Shown here one piece after another: positions 1 through 12,300 of a DNA stretch of 64,000 nucleotides; position 1 is the first letter of the stretch; every line of letters starts with the position of its first letter. Under the pieces are notes generated by a model, which had not been told where the DNA came from, did no database searches, and saw only the letters and a list, made by a program, of their open reading frames with translations. Where the stretch lies: positions 124,001 through 188,000 of the forward strand of contig NZ_CP017917.1 of the NCBI RefSeq assembly GCF_002119525.1. The letters are read 5' to 3'. Source of the stretch: Vibrio syngnathi. GTDB lineage: Bacteria > Pseudomonadota > Gammaproteobacteria > Enterobacterales > Vibrionaceae. The position numbers were made by a program, and so were the translations under genes.

Positions 1-1
1 C

Positions 2-295
2 GAAGATGAACAAGGTCGCCCAATTGCATTTTGTAATTGGGCGTTTTTGTCTGAGCAGAGTCGAGATGCACTGCTATCAGGGAATCGAGAAATCTCTTTA
101 TCTGACTGGCGGTCCGGTCAGCATATTTATATTCCAGAGATGATAGCGCCATTCGGGCATGGTCGAGAGGTCGTAAATGACCTTCGACGCCGTGTATTCC
201 TTCCGTGGAAGGGGCAGAAAGTTTGCACTGTCCGCGGCAAGGTCGATGTTCAAAATGATCGCTGTATCAGAAAAGTACAGTGGTTTTCTATTTAA
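2..295 (+). CDS. rtxC: RtxC, RTX toxin-activating acyltransferase (C-terminal part, cut by window edge)
   Basis: The frame is open from the left edge and ends with TAA 21 bases before rtxA, so this is the 3' end of a gene starting outside the window. The residues match the C-terminal half of HlyC/RtxC acyltransferases, with the family signature DWxSG followed by IAPFG. HlyC-type enzymes transfer an acyl chain from acyl-ACP to lysines of an RTX toxin. The Asp of the DW pair aligns with the catalytic Asp of HlyC; the catalytic His lies upstream, outside the window. Position directly before rtxA on the same strand is the standard rtxC-rtxA order. A TTG at 47 is internal and should not be taken as the start. 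Confidence 0.85.
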   Translation, partial: EDEQGRPIAFCNWAFLSEQSRDALLSGNREISLSDWRSGQHIYIPEMIAPFGHGREVVNDLRRRVFLPWKGQKVCTVRGKVDVQNDRCIRKVQWFSI

Positions 296-316
296 CCCAA
301 ATTTAGAGTTTTTTTT

Positions 317-3300
317 ATGGGAAAACCATTTTGGAGAAGTGTTGAATACTTCTTTACAGGGAACTATTCTGCCGATGAAGGTAACAACAACATTGTTGCT
401 ATCGGTTTTGGCGGCGAAATACATGCTCGTGGAGGTGATGATCACGTCACTGTCGGTTCAATTGGGGCGACGGTTTATACGGGTAGCGGAAATGATACGG
501 TAGTAGGTGGTGCGGCATATCTAAGAGTAGAAGACTCTGTTGGCAACCTAAATGTACAAGGTGCTGCCGGGTATGCGGACATTAACAAAAGTGGCGATGG
601 GAACGTTTCATTTGCTGGCGCTGCTGGTGGAGTATCTATTGATCATCTAGGTAATCGCGGTGACGTAAATTATGGCGGTGTTGCTGCATATAATGGGATA
701 ACCCGTAAAGGTCTAAGTGGTAATGTGACGTTTGGTGGTGCTGGTGGCTATAACAGCCTTTGGCATGAAACAAATCAAGGTAATTTATCCTTTACTGGAG
801 CTGGGGCCGGAAACAAACTTGACCGAACTTGGTTCAATAAATACCAGGGTTCTCGCGGTAATGTGACGTTTGATGGTGTTGGTGCTGCCAACAGTATTAG
901 CTCACGAGTAGAAACGGGTAATATCACTTTCCGTGGTGCTGGTGCCGATAACCATCTCGTACGAAAAGGTAAAGTCGGTGATATAACATTGCAGGGTGCG
1001 GGCGCATCAAACCGTATTGAACGTACGCGACAATCGGATGATGTCTATGTGGAAACACGTGGCAACATTCGTTTTGAAGGAGTTGGTGGATACAACAGTA
1101 TCTATTCTGATGTGGCACACGGTGATATTCATTTCTCTGGAGGCGGGGCTTACAACAAGATTACCCGTAAAGGGTCTGGTAACGATTTCAAAGGCGAAGG
1201 GTTAGCCAATGCCAATGCCGATGAAATCGTGCTTACTAAGGCTGTAATGAGTGGCTCTTGGGTTGGTCAAAATCATCAAGTAACTGGCATCAGCTCATCT
1301 CGTGAACCTAATACTTACCTGTTTGCATTCGCAGACGATACTTATACAAAAATCAACAAAGTTCAGCTTCGTAACGATCCTCAAACTGGCTTGTTAGAGT
1401 ACTACTCTACCGCTTGGTATAAAGCGGGTAATCACCTTGATAACTTATCAGATCTAGATATCTCTTCTCAGGGAGGGTTCAATGCTGTCAACATTAATGG
1501 CGCGTATACACTATCTGATCTTACGGTGGAACATCAACAGCCAGTAACCGTTCATGCTATTGAGAAAGACCTGACTGAATATGAATGGGTTACATACGCA
1601 AACGGTGCCTTAATCGATGCTGAAGATGTTGTTTTGGCCGATGCAAAAATGGGTGGCCATGCTATTTCTACAAATGGCACCACAGTTGATGTTAAAGGTG
1701 TTAAGTCAAATCGTAAATCAAACACGTATGTATATGCGAAAGTGCTTGGCCCTTATACAAAAATTGTGGTGGTTGAATTAGCGAATGATTCAGAAACTGG
1801 CGAGTTAAAGTACCAGGCCCGTTCTTGGTACAAAGAAGGTAATTACACCGGAAATTTGGCCAATGAAGATATTTCGTCAGCAAATGGTTATCACTCAATG
1901 GGTCGAGGTGGATATTCGCTGAGTGATCTTCAGTACAGTGTAAATGCGGTAAGAAGTACTAGCGAAACGGTCGCAGATATTGACGAGTACAATGAACAAG
2001 CATTGATCAAACCTGCTACAGATACCGGTGAAAGCTCAGGAGATGTGCGTTTTAATGGTGTTGGTGGTGGTAACGTCATCAAATCCAATGTTACCCGCGG
2101 TGATGTTCATTTTAATGGTGGAGGGATTGCCAACGTTATCCTTCACAGCTCTAAGTTTGGTGATACTGAATTTATTGGTGGTGGCGCGGCTAACGTTATT
2201 GTTAAAAGTGGCGATGAAGGCGATCTCACTTTCCGTGGTGCTGGTTTGGCTAACGTATTAGTCCATCAGAGCAAGCAAGGCAAAATGGATGTCTATGCAG
2301 GCGGTGCGGTCAATGTATTGGTTCGTATTGGTGATGGCGAATATTTAGCTCACTTACTTGCTTATGGCAATATTTCAGTTCACAAAGGTAACGGTAATAG
2401 TCGTTTGACTATGCTAGGCGGCTACAACACGCACACCCAAATTGGTTCTGGCAACGGGCTGTGGTTAGCGGTCGGTGGCTTTAATGTCATGACACAGGTT
2501 GGTAAGGGTGACATCGCATCTGTACTTGTCGGTGGCGCGAATGTCATGACTAAAGTGGGTGACGGTGACCTCACGGCAGGTATGCTTGGTGGTGCCAATA
2601 TCATTACTCATATTAGCGGTGATGATACGGCCTCAAATACGACCGCAGTCGCACTTGGTGGTGCAAACATCCTAACCAAAAAAGGCAATGGCAATGCGCT
2701 TGCCGTTATGGGAGGAGGCGCTAACGTACTTACACATGTTGGTGATGGCTCGACAACTGGCGTCATGGTTGGTGGGGCGAACATTCTAACCAAGGTGGGC
2801 GATGGTGATACCACTGGCATTATGTTGGGTATTGGTAACGTACTGACTCATGTCGGCGATGGCCAAACAATTGGCGTAATGGGTGCTGCGGGTAATATCT
2901 TCACCAAAGTAGGCGACGGCACTTCAATAGCAGCTATGATCGGCGTAGGCAATATCTTCACTCACGTTGGTGAAGGGAACGCATGGGCGCTAATGGGTGG
3001 CCTAGGCAATGTATTTACCAAGGTTGGTCATGGTGATGCATTAGCGCTTATGGTCGCGGAAGCCAATGTCTTTACGCACATTGGTGACGGTACAACAGTC
3101 GCATTAATGGTGGCGAAAGGTAATATCGCAACCAAAGTGGGCAATGGTACTTCGATAGCCGCGATGGTAGGTAACGCAAATATATTCACTCAGGTGGGTA
3201 ATGGCAGCACGTTTGCTGCAATGCTTGGCCAAGCCAATATCATGACTAAAGTGGGTAATGACCTAACTGCTGCATTAATGATCGGTAAAGCGAATATCTA

Positions 3301-6300
3301 TACTCACGTTGGTGATGGCACAAGCTTAGGTTTATTTGCTGGCGAACTAAACGTGATGACGAAAGTGGGTAATGGAACAACCTTAGCCGCGATGTTTGGT
3401 AAAGCAAACATTATGACTCACGTAGGAGATGGTCTTACTGGCGTACTAGCCCTTGGTGAAGCGAATATCATAACGAAAGTCGGTGATGACTTCATGGGTG
3501 TTGTCGCAGCTGCGAAAGCAAACGTAGTGACCCATGTTGGTGATGCAACAACCGCAGCTGTGTTGGCGGGTAAAGGTAATATCTTAACCAAAGTTGGCGA
3601 AGGAACCACCGTTGGTTTACTGATATCAAAAGTGGGCAATGTCATGACCCATGTGGGTGATGGTACGACTATTGGTTTGGCGAAAGGTAAAGCTAACATC
3701 ATCACAAAAGTGGGCGATGGATTAGGCGTTAACGTGGCCTGGGGACAAGCAAATATCTTCACTCACGTCGGTGACGGTGATCGATACAACTTCGCCAAAG
3801 GTGAAGCGAACATCATTACCAAAGTAGGTGATGGCCAAGAAGTTTCTGTGGTTCAAGGTAAGGCGAATGTCATTACTCACGTCGGTAATGGCGATGATTA
3901 CACGGGAGCTTGGGGCAAAGCGAATATCATTACGAAAGTGGGTGATGGCCGTAATGTTGTTTTAGCGAAAGGTGAAGCGAACATCATTACTCAAGTGGGT
4001 GACGGAGATAGCTTCAACGCACTTTGGAGCAAGGGCAATATTGTCACTAAAGTCGGTGATGGTATGCAGGTCACGGCGGCGAAAGGTAAAGCTAACATTA
4101 CGACAACCGTGGGTAATGGCCTGAGTGTAACGGCGGCCTATGGTGATGCGAATATCAACACCAAAATTGGTGACGGTATTTCAGTTAACGTTGCATGGGG
4201 CAAATATAACGTCAACACCAAAGTGGGTGACGGTCTAAATGTTGCGGTGATGAAAGGCAAAGCAAACGTGAATATTCACGTAGGTGATGGCTTAGGGATT
4301 AACGCTTCTTATGCCAGAAATAACGTTGCTATCAAAGTGGGTAACGGTGATTTCTATAGCCTAGCCGTCGCGTCAAGTAACACGAGCAGCAATAAGCTTT
4401 CCGCACTGTTTGATAATATTAAACAGACTCTTCTTGGAGTGGGTGGCAGCCAAGCGATTAATTACCTAGTTCAAGGTGATGAAGCTTCGTCATCAGGAAT
4501 TCAGAAAGGGCGAGGTGCTATTTCAACGCCTGAAATCACGAAACTTGATGGTTTCGCTCTGGATGAAATCGAAGAAGTAGGTTCCGATCTAGGAGACGGG
4601 CTAAGTGGAAGCGTGACTAACGTTGAAACGCCTGATCTCAGCAGCATGGAAAATGAACTCAACATCGAAGAGTCTTCAGATCAAGCGCAAGCACCTAACC
4701 TGATAGTTAATGGCGATTTTGAACAAGGTGGCGACGGTTGGGAATCTACTCATGGCGTAGAAGCATCATATTCAAGTAGCGCTTATGGCGTAAGTGGCGA
4801 AGGCCATGGCTCACGTGTAACAGAGCTAGATACTTATACTAATACAAGTCTTTCTCAAGATTTAACGGATTTAGCGGAAGGTGAAGTCATTGCGGTTAGC
4901 TTTGATTTTGCGAAGCGTGCAGGCATTTCAAGTAACGAAGGCATAGAGGTTCTCTGGAACGGTGATGTTGTATTCTCAACCTCTGGCGATGAAGCAGCTT
5001 GGCAACAAAAAACACTTAAGTTGACTGCAAATTCTGGCAGCAACCGAATAGAATTCAAAGGCACAGGCCATAATGATGGGTTGGGCTATGTTTTAGATAA
5101 TGTGGTGGCGAAATCTGAAACGTCACACCAAGCTAATGCTGTTGCCGATAATGCGGAACAAAATCAAGCTGCAAAAAATGCAATGTCTGACAAAGAACGA
5201 GCGGAAGCCGATCGCCAGCGTTTAGAGCAAGAAAAGCAGAAACAACTTGAAGCTGTATCAGGTTCTCAGGCTCAATTAGAATCAACCGATCAAGAAGCAT
5301 TAGAGAGTAATGGTCAAGCGCAGCGCGACGCTGTGAACGAAGAGTCTAAAGCGGTAACTAAAGATTTAACGGCAATGGCTCAAGGCCTTGATGTACTTGA
5401 CAACAAAGCTGAGTATACGGGAGTGTCTGGTGATCATTGGCGCGATCGTTTTGCTGGTGGTCTTCTAAAGGATGTACAAACCCAATTAGACAATGCCAAA
5501 GATGTGTCTGGCGAGCAGATCGCCGATGCGAAACAGGCTCATAAAGACAACCAAAAGAACGTCAACGATTCGGTGGCTAAATCAGAAGCAGGCGTTGCGA
5601 AAGGCGAAGATAATCGTTCTAGTGCAGAGCAAGATATTGCGGACGCTAAAGCCGATGCTGATGCACGTAAAGCAGAAGCGACCACGAAAACCAATGAAGC
5701 TAAACAAGCTGAATCGAATGCCAATAATTCAGCTAGAGACGCTGAAGAACGTGGTAATAGTGATGCAAGAAATGCTGAAAATAAAGCACATCAAGCACAA
5801 GCGGACGCGAAAGGTTCTAAGCAAAATGAAAGTGACCGCCCTGATCGTCAAGGTGCCTCTGGCAGCGGCTTATCTAATGAAAGTCACTTTACTCAAAGTG
5901 AAGAGACAACCAGTAGCGATGTCGACACGGTAAATCCACAGAGTGCCGACGGTCGATTCAGTGAAGGATTAACCGATCAAGAACAAGAAGCGTTAGACGG
6001 TGCGGTACAAGCCGTAAATCGACTACAAATCAATGCAGGCATTCGTTCTAAAAATACCGGAAGCTCAGTCACTTCTCTGTTCACTGAGAGCAATGCCGAT
6101 AGCATTGTGCTGCCAACTACGCACTCTCAGGATGTGGCTCGAAAAGAGATCCGTATTTCAGGGGTTAATCTTTACGGGTTGGGCGAAACGGCTGATGTTT
6201 CAGCTTCGATAACGAAAAACGTAGACGGTTTTAAATTCTCATTACTTGGTCCTGACGATGTGAGATTTGTCGACTCGACTAAGAGACATCTTGGCAAACT

Positions 6301-9300
6301 TTCAACTGATTTACCTAGCAAAGAGCTGAAAGCTGTAAGAAGTCACATTCAGTCAATTCAGCGTATTCCATCTGAAAGTAACCTTGCTGTATTAGAGCTA
6401 GCTGTTGAACAATGGCAGCAAAATAATCCGAAAGAATTTGCTCAACGCGGTGAGATGGTTAAGACACTTCAGTTTGAAATTGTGTCGTTGCAAAGCCATA
6501 TTCAGAAAAACCGTTCGAAGGATGCAGGTATCTTTGGTATTGCAATCGATCCAAAATCTGTCGAAGCGTTTGAGTCTAAGGTCGTGTTTGATGGTGTTGG
6601 CCGTGTAATTGGTTTAGTTGAACCTCTAGCTGATGCCCAAATTAATAGCTTAAAGTCTCTTGAAGTAGTTTCTCCGACTCTGACGAATTCAACATCGGAC
6701 AGAGAAACGGCAAAAACTGAAAGTGAGAGTATTGTTGAGTTTATTTATAAATTAGGTCAGGTAGAGAGTACAGAAACCTCTACGAGTGAAATAAACAAGT
6801 TAGCAGAGCAAGCTAAGACGCTATGGATGAGCGGTAATGTGACTCAAGACAGCGCCGTTAAGCTGTTTACGGAAGCTAATGACAAGCTTGCTGCGCACCC
6901 TAAACTTCAAGTTTTGGCAAGCAAGTTGCTTTTTGATGCAAAGAAAGAAAAAGAAATAGGTCAGTACTTTGATAACTTGTTTGGACGCCGTTTTGATTCT
7001 GAAATAGCTCATGAGTTGGTAAAAACACCGACAGATAAAGCGATTAATACTTCAGCTCAAATCGGGAATAGCTTAGTTAATGATTTCGACGAGTGGATGC
7101 ATAGCCTGTTACCGGACGCGGCGGATGACGTCCTGAGAGCTGAGCGAATCCAGACAAAAATGGAAGAATTTGCCCAAGCGATAGCTCAAGATGAGCGACC
7201 ATGGTTTAGCCGAGTACCTACCTTAACTCAATTCTTAGATACACCGAGCCATGCCAACTTCAAGACCATGATGACACAGGTTGATGATGGTTTCGGAGTG
7301 ATTAAAGTTCCTTTCCTTGCTGTAAAAATGGCAATTACCCCTGGCTTGGGGATGGAAATGGCTCCGTGGAAAGCTGAAGGCGATCGTTTTTATCAAAATG
7401 TGATCACCAAAGCTCGCTCAACCAATACAGTAATCTCATCAGGGGTTGATGGTGAAAACCAAGTTAACCTTATTGAAAAGAAAACCAGTGATTATGGTAC
7501 AGCGCTTCATTACCAGCCGAAGGGCGATACTTACGATGACTTTAAAGAAGGTCGTAGTGTTGCGGATGGTCGAATTCTTAACCCGGGCAAAAAGACAACC
7601 TTTGAAAGCAATGCGTTGAATAATGGTCTCTCGGTAGTGACGGGCGCGTCGGGTTCAACCAATATCATGACCCACTTGAACCAATATATTGCGAGTAAGA
7701 ATCCAGGATTCTCTGTTGATCAAGCGTATCTGAATACATTGTCTTTCCTAGTCTTTGACGGCGGTCACTCAGTCAACGAGAGTCTTGCTGTGTACAAGGC
7801 TCTTCAGGAAACGGGAGATGATCGCAAAGCTGTACTGGAAAGCTATACCGCTAATTATCAGGATCTGATAGATCTAGTTGATGATAGCTCGAAGGGCACA
7901 GTGCGTGATGCGTTGGACAACGCCCTGGGTAAAACTCTTGAGTTCTACAAAGAGCACGCAAACTCCGCATCAAACGAGTTAGAAGCTCTTGGTGGTAAGC
8001 GTAAACCTATTTCAGAACGGAACAAAGAAAACGTAGCGATTGAAAATGATGGTACACCACCGCGCGACAAAGAGTCTGTTAGCCCGTTAACTCGATTCCT
8101 AAACAATGAGTTGTTCGGAACTAAAGATGCTCGTCGTAAGGTTGGTGATATCACCGAAACATTGCTAGGGTTTGCTGTCGAAAAAGGCGAGTCTCAAAAA
8201 GTGACTCTGAAAGGTGAAGCTGGTCGTTTGTCAGGATACTTCCATAAGGGGGCTAAAGCATCTGAAGGCGAAGAGAGTGTTGGGAACGGTAAAGTAGTGC
8301 TGTTCCTACACGGTTCTGGTTCATCCTCAGAAGAACAAGCGAGCGCAATTCGCAGTCATTATCACAAGCAAAATATTGATATGTTGGCTGTTAACATGCG
8401 TGGTTATGGCGAAAGCGACGGTGGGCCGAGTGAAAAAGGTCTCTATCAAGATGCCCGTACTATGTTCAAGTATCTCGTGAATGATAAGGGTATAGACCCA
8501 AGTAACATTATTATTCACGGGTACTCTATGGGCGGTCCGATTGCGGCTGATCTCGCGCGTTTCGCTGCTCAAAATGGTCAAGCTGTTTCGGGCTTGTTAT
8601 TGGATAGACCAATGCCGAGCATGACCAAAGCGATCACTGCGCATGAAGTGGCGAATCCGGCAGGAATTGTTGGAGCTTTGTCTAAAGCGGTCAATGGCCA
8701 GTTTTCCGTAGAGAAAAACTTGAAAGGTTTACCGAAAGATACGCCGATCATGCTGTTAACTGATAATGAAGGTTTAGGCGGTGAAGGTGAGAAGCTTCGT
8801 GCCAAGCTAGCGGTATCTGGCTTTAATGTGACCGGTGAGCAAACCTTCTATGGCCACGAGGCGAGTAATCGCTTGATGAGCCAGTACGCGGATCAAATTG
8901 TCTCGGGTTTGTTCAATGCAGAGCAAGCGGCGACAGAAGCGGGCGAAGTGCTTAAAGGACTACAGGAAGACTTTAAACGCTATGGCGACGCGCTGAAACC
9001 GGATACTAACGTACCAGGAAAATCGAAAGACATTCGGACCACCAAAGATTTCCTAAATGGTTACAAAAACGACCATGCGAAGGACACCGTTGATGGCTTC
9101 TACTCAGATATGAGCATCAAGCAACTGGTGGATCTGTTTGTTAAGGGCAACTGGAGTGCAGAGCAAAAAGGTGCGCTTGCTTGGGAAATCGAAAGTCGTG
9201 CACTGAAAGTGACGTTCCAGAACAAATCTGAGAAGTATAACCGACTGTTCCGTGAGATTGCCTCTGTTGGAGTGGTGGATGCGAAAGCTACCGAGCAACT

Positions 9301-12300
9301 CGCACCGCAGTTAATGCTGTTGAACCTATCGAACGACGGTTTTGGTGGACGCTGTGATCCACTCTCTAAACTTGTTCTGGTTGCGAAACAGTTAGAAAGC
9401 GATGGTCAAACTGGCGTTGCAAGACAACTGCTGGAGAAAATGTATTCTGCGGCGGCGGTGCTGAGCAATCCAACGCTTTACTCCGACAGTGAAAAAGCCA
9501 ATGCAAGCAAGTTGCTCAGCAGCTTGGCTGCGATTCATGCTAAGAACCCAATGCATGATACTTCTATGAAAGTATGGCAGGAAAAGCTGGAAGGGAAGCA
9601 AGCGCTGACCGTAAACGGTGTGGTTGAAAAGATCACCGATGTATCGGCTAACGGTAAACCTGTGTTGTTGGAACTTGATGCGCCGGGTCACGCGATGGCG
9701 GCTTGGGCAAAAGGCTCAGGAGAGGATCGTGTTTACGGTTTCTATGATCCAAATGCGGGCATCGTTGAGTTCTCGTCCGCAGAGAAATTTGGTGCCTACC
9801 TAACGCGTTTCTTCGGTAAGTCCGACCTGAACATGGCTAAAAGCTACAAGCTGGGTAAAAACGATGCAGGTGAGGCGATCTTCAACCGCGTGGTAGTGAT
9901 GGATGGCGATACGTTGGCTACTTACAAGCCGACATTGGGTGACAAGACGACATTGCAGGGAATTCTTGATTTACCTGTCTTTGACGCAACACCAATTAAG
10001 AAGTCAACAGAAGTAAAAGTAACGGACCTTGAATCGTTAGGAAACAAGACAAAATTAGTCGTTGATTTGTCTACCATTATGACGAAGCAAGAGTTGAAAG
10101 ATGGCGGTAAAGTCTTTGCTAAACCGATTGGTGCTTCTTATCAAGCCATCTTGGAGCAAGTTGAATTAGTGCATAGTTCTATTGGTCGAGATCAGGTGGG
10201 GGCGAGTTTTGAACTGAACAAGCAGATCAATAATTATTTGGCCGAACATCCAACCTCTGGACGTAACCTTGCGTTGACGACATTGAAAGAGCAAGTAAAC
10301 ACAGCGCTGTTCAGTGGCAAGATGAAAGTAACCCAAGAGAGCATTGATGCTATTGCACAGACGCGAACTGATTTGGCCGCTCGTATTTATGTTGTTGCTA
10401 TGGAAGAAGCAAATGGCGAGCATGTTGGCCTAACGGACATGATGGTGCGCTGGGCTAATGAAGACCCATACTTATCGCCAAAACAAGGTTATGCAGGAGA
10501 AACTCCGAGTGACTTGGGCTTTGACGCGAAGTATCACATCGAGCTTGGTGAACAGTATTCTGACTTTAAACTATGGTTAGAAAAGTCACAGTCTGCTGAC
10601 TTGCTTAGTAAAGCTGTTTTGGATGAGGCAACACAAACCGTTCACCTTGGCTATAGCTATCAGGAGCTTCAGGATTTGACGGGGGTTGAGTCGGTACAAA
10701 TGGCTTTCTACTTCTTGAAAGAAGCCGCTAAAAAGTCTGACTCAACGACCAGTGATTCCGCTGAAATGATATTGCTGAAAAAATTCGCTGATCAAGGCTA
10801 TATATCTCAGCTTGAGACAGATCGTATGGATCACATTGAGGGTATATATCGCAGCAGTCATGAGACCGACGTTGACAATTGGGATCGCCGTTATTCTGGT
10901 GCTGGTTATGATGAGTTAAGCGACAAGCTTGCGGGTGCGAACGGCGGTGTTGAAGAACAATTGTCAGTACTTCTCAACGAGCGCAAAGGCCTCTTAATTG
11001 GGGAAGTTCATGGAAGCGATGTGAATGGTCTGCGCTTTGTTAATGAACAAATGGACGCGCTCAAAAAGCAAGGTGTGACAGTCATCGGCTTAGAGCATCT
11101 TCGTTCCGACCTTGCCCAACCACTGATCGACAACTATTTGTCCACAGGCATTATGTCTAGTGAGTTGAGTGCAATGATCAAAACTAAGCATTTAGATATT
11201 ACGTTGTTTGAAAACGCCCGTGCTAACGGGATGCGTATTCTTGCTCTAGATGCAAATAGTACAGCGCGACCTACAGTTCAAGGTACAGAGCATGGCTTGA
11301 TGTACCGTGCTGGTGCTGCGAACAACGTTGCCGTCGATGCATTGCAAGCTCTTCCTGATGGCGAAAAGTTTGTCGCTATCTACGGGAAAGCGCACTTGCA
11401 GTCACATAAAGGCATCGAAAGCTTTGTTCCAGGTATTACCCATCGTTTAGGGTTGCCTGCACTTAAAGTGAGTGCCTCGGATCAGTTTGTCATCGAACAA
11501 GATGATAAGACTTTACGTACTGTCTACGATGATGTGGCGAACAAACCTAAGATTGATTTCCGAGCAAGCTTAAATGGCTCGGATGACACGGTTAAAAACA
11601 AAGACGTTAACAGTTGGGAACGCCTCATAGTATCCCCTCAATCTGACGGTGGTGAAACGCGTTTTGACGGTCAAATCATTATTCAAATGGAGAATGATTC
11701 TTCGGTTTCCAAAGCAGCTGAAAATTTAGCAGGCAAACATCCAGATAGTACCGTGGTTGTTCAGCTAGACTCAGACGGTAATTATCGTGTGGTTTACGGT
11801 GACCCGTCTAAGTTACCTAAAGACAAGTCAACTGGACAATTACGTTGGCAACTAGTTGGTCATGGTCGTGATGAATCTGAAAACAATAATACTCATCTAA
11901 GCGGTTACAGCGCAGATGAGTTAGCCGTGAAACTAGCAGCGTTCAATCAAGCGTTTAGTGAGGCTGAAAATGTCAAGGCTAGCCCTGATTATATTAGTGT
12001 AGTCGGTTGTTCGTTAATCAGTGATGACAAACAAAATGGCTTCGGAAGACTTCTTATTCAATCGATGGGTGACAACGATATCCGTAGCGATGTTTCTGTC
12101 CGTAGCTCAGAAGTTGCTGTTGACTCGAATGGTCGTAAACATACCCATGACGAAAATGGTCATTGGGTACAAAAAGAGAAAAGCAACAAAGTGACACTTA
12201 GCTGGGATGAACAAGGCGAAGTGACCGAAAAACATGAACGTATAAGAAATGGTATCGCAGAAGGAGACATCGATCTTTCTCGCGTAGGTACCAGCGACGT

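Noticed and set aside
2320..4345. Regular repeats considered as a CRISPR-like array
   Set aside because: They are in-frame coding repeats of the MARTX protein with no constant DNA repeat and unique spacer structure.
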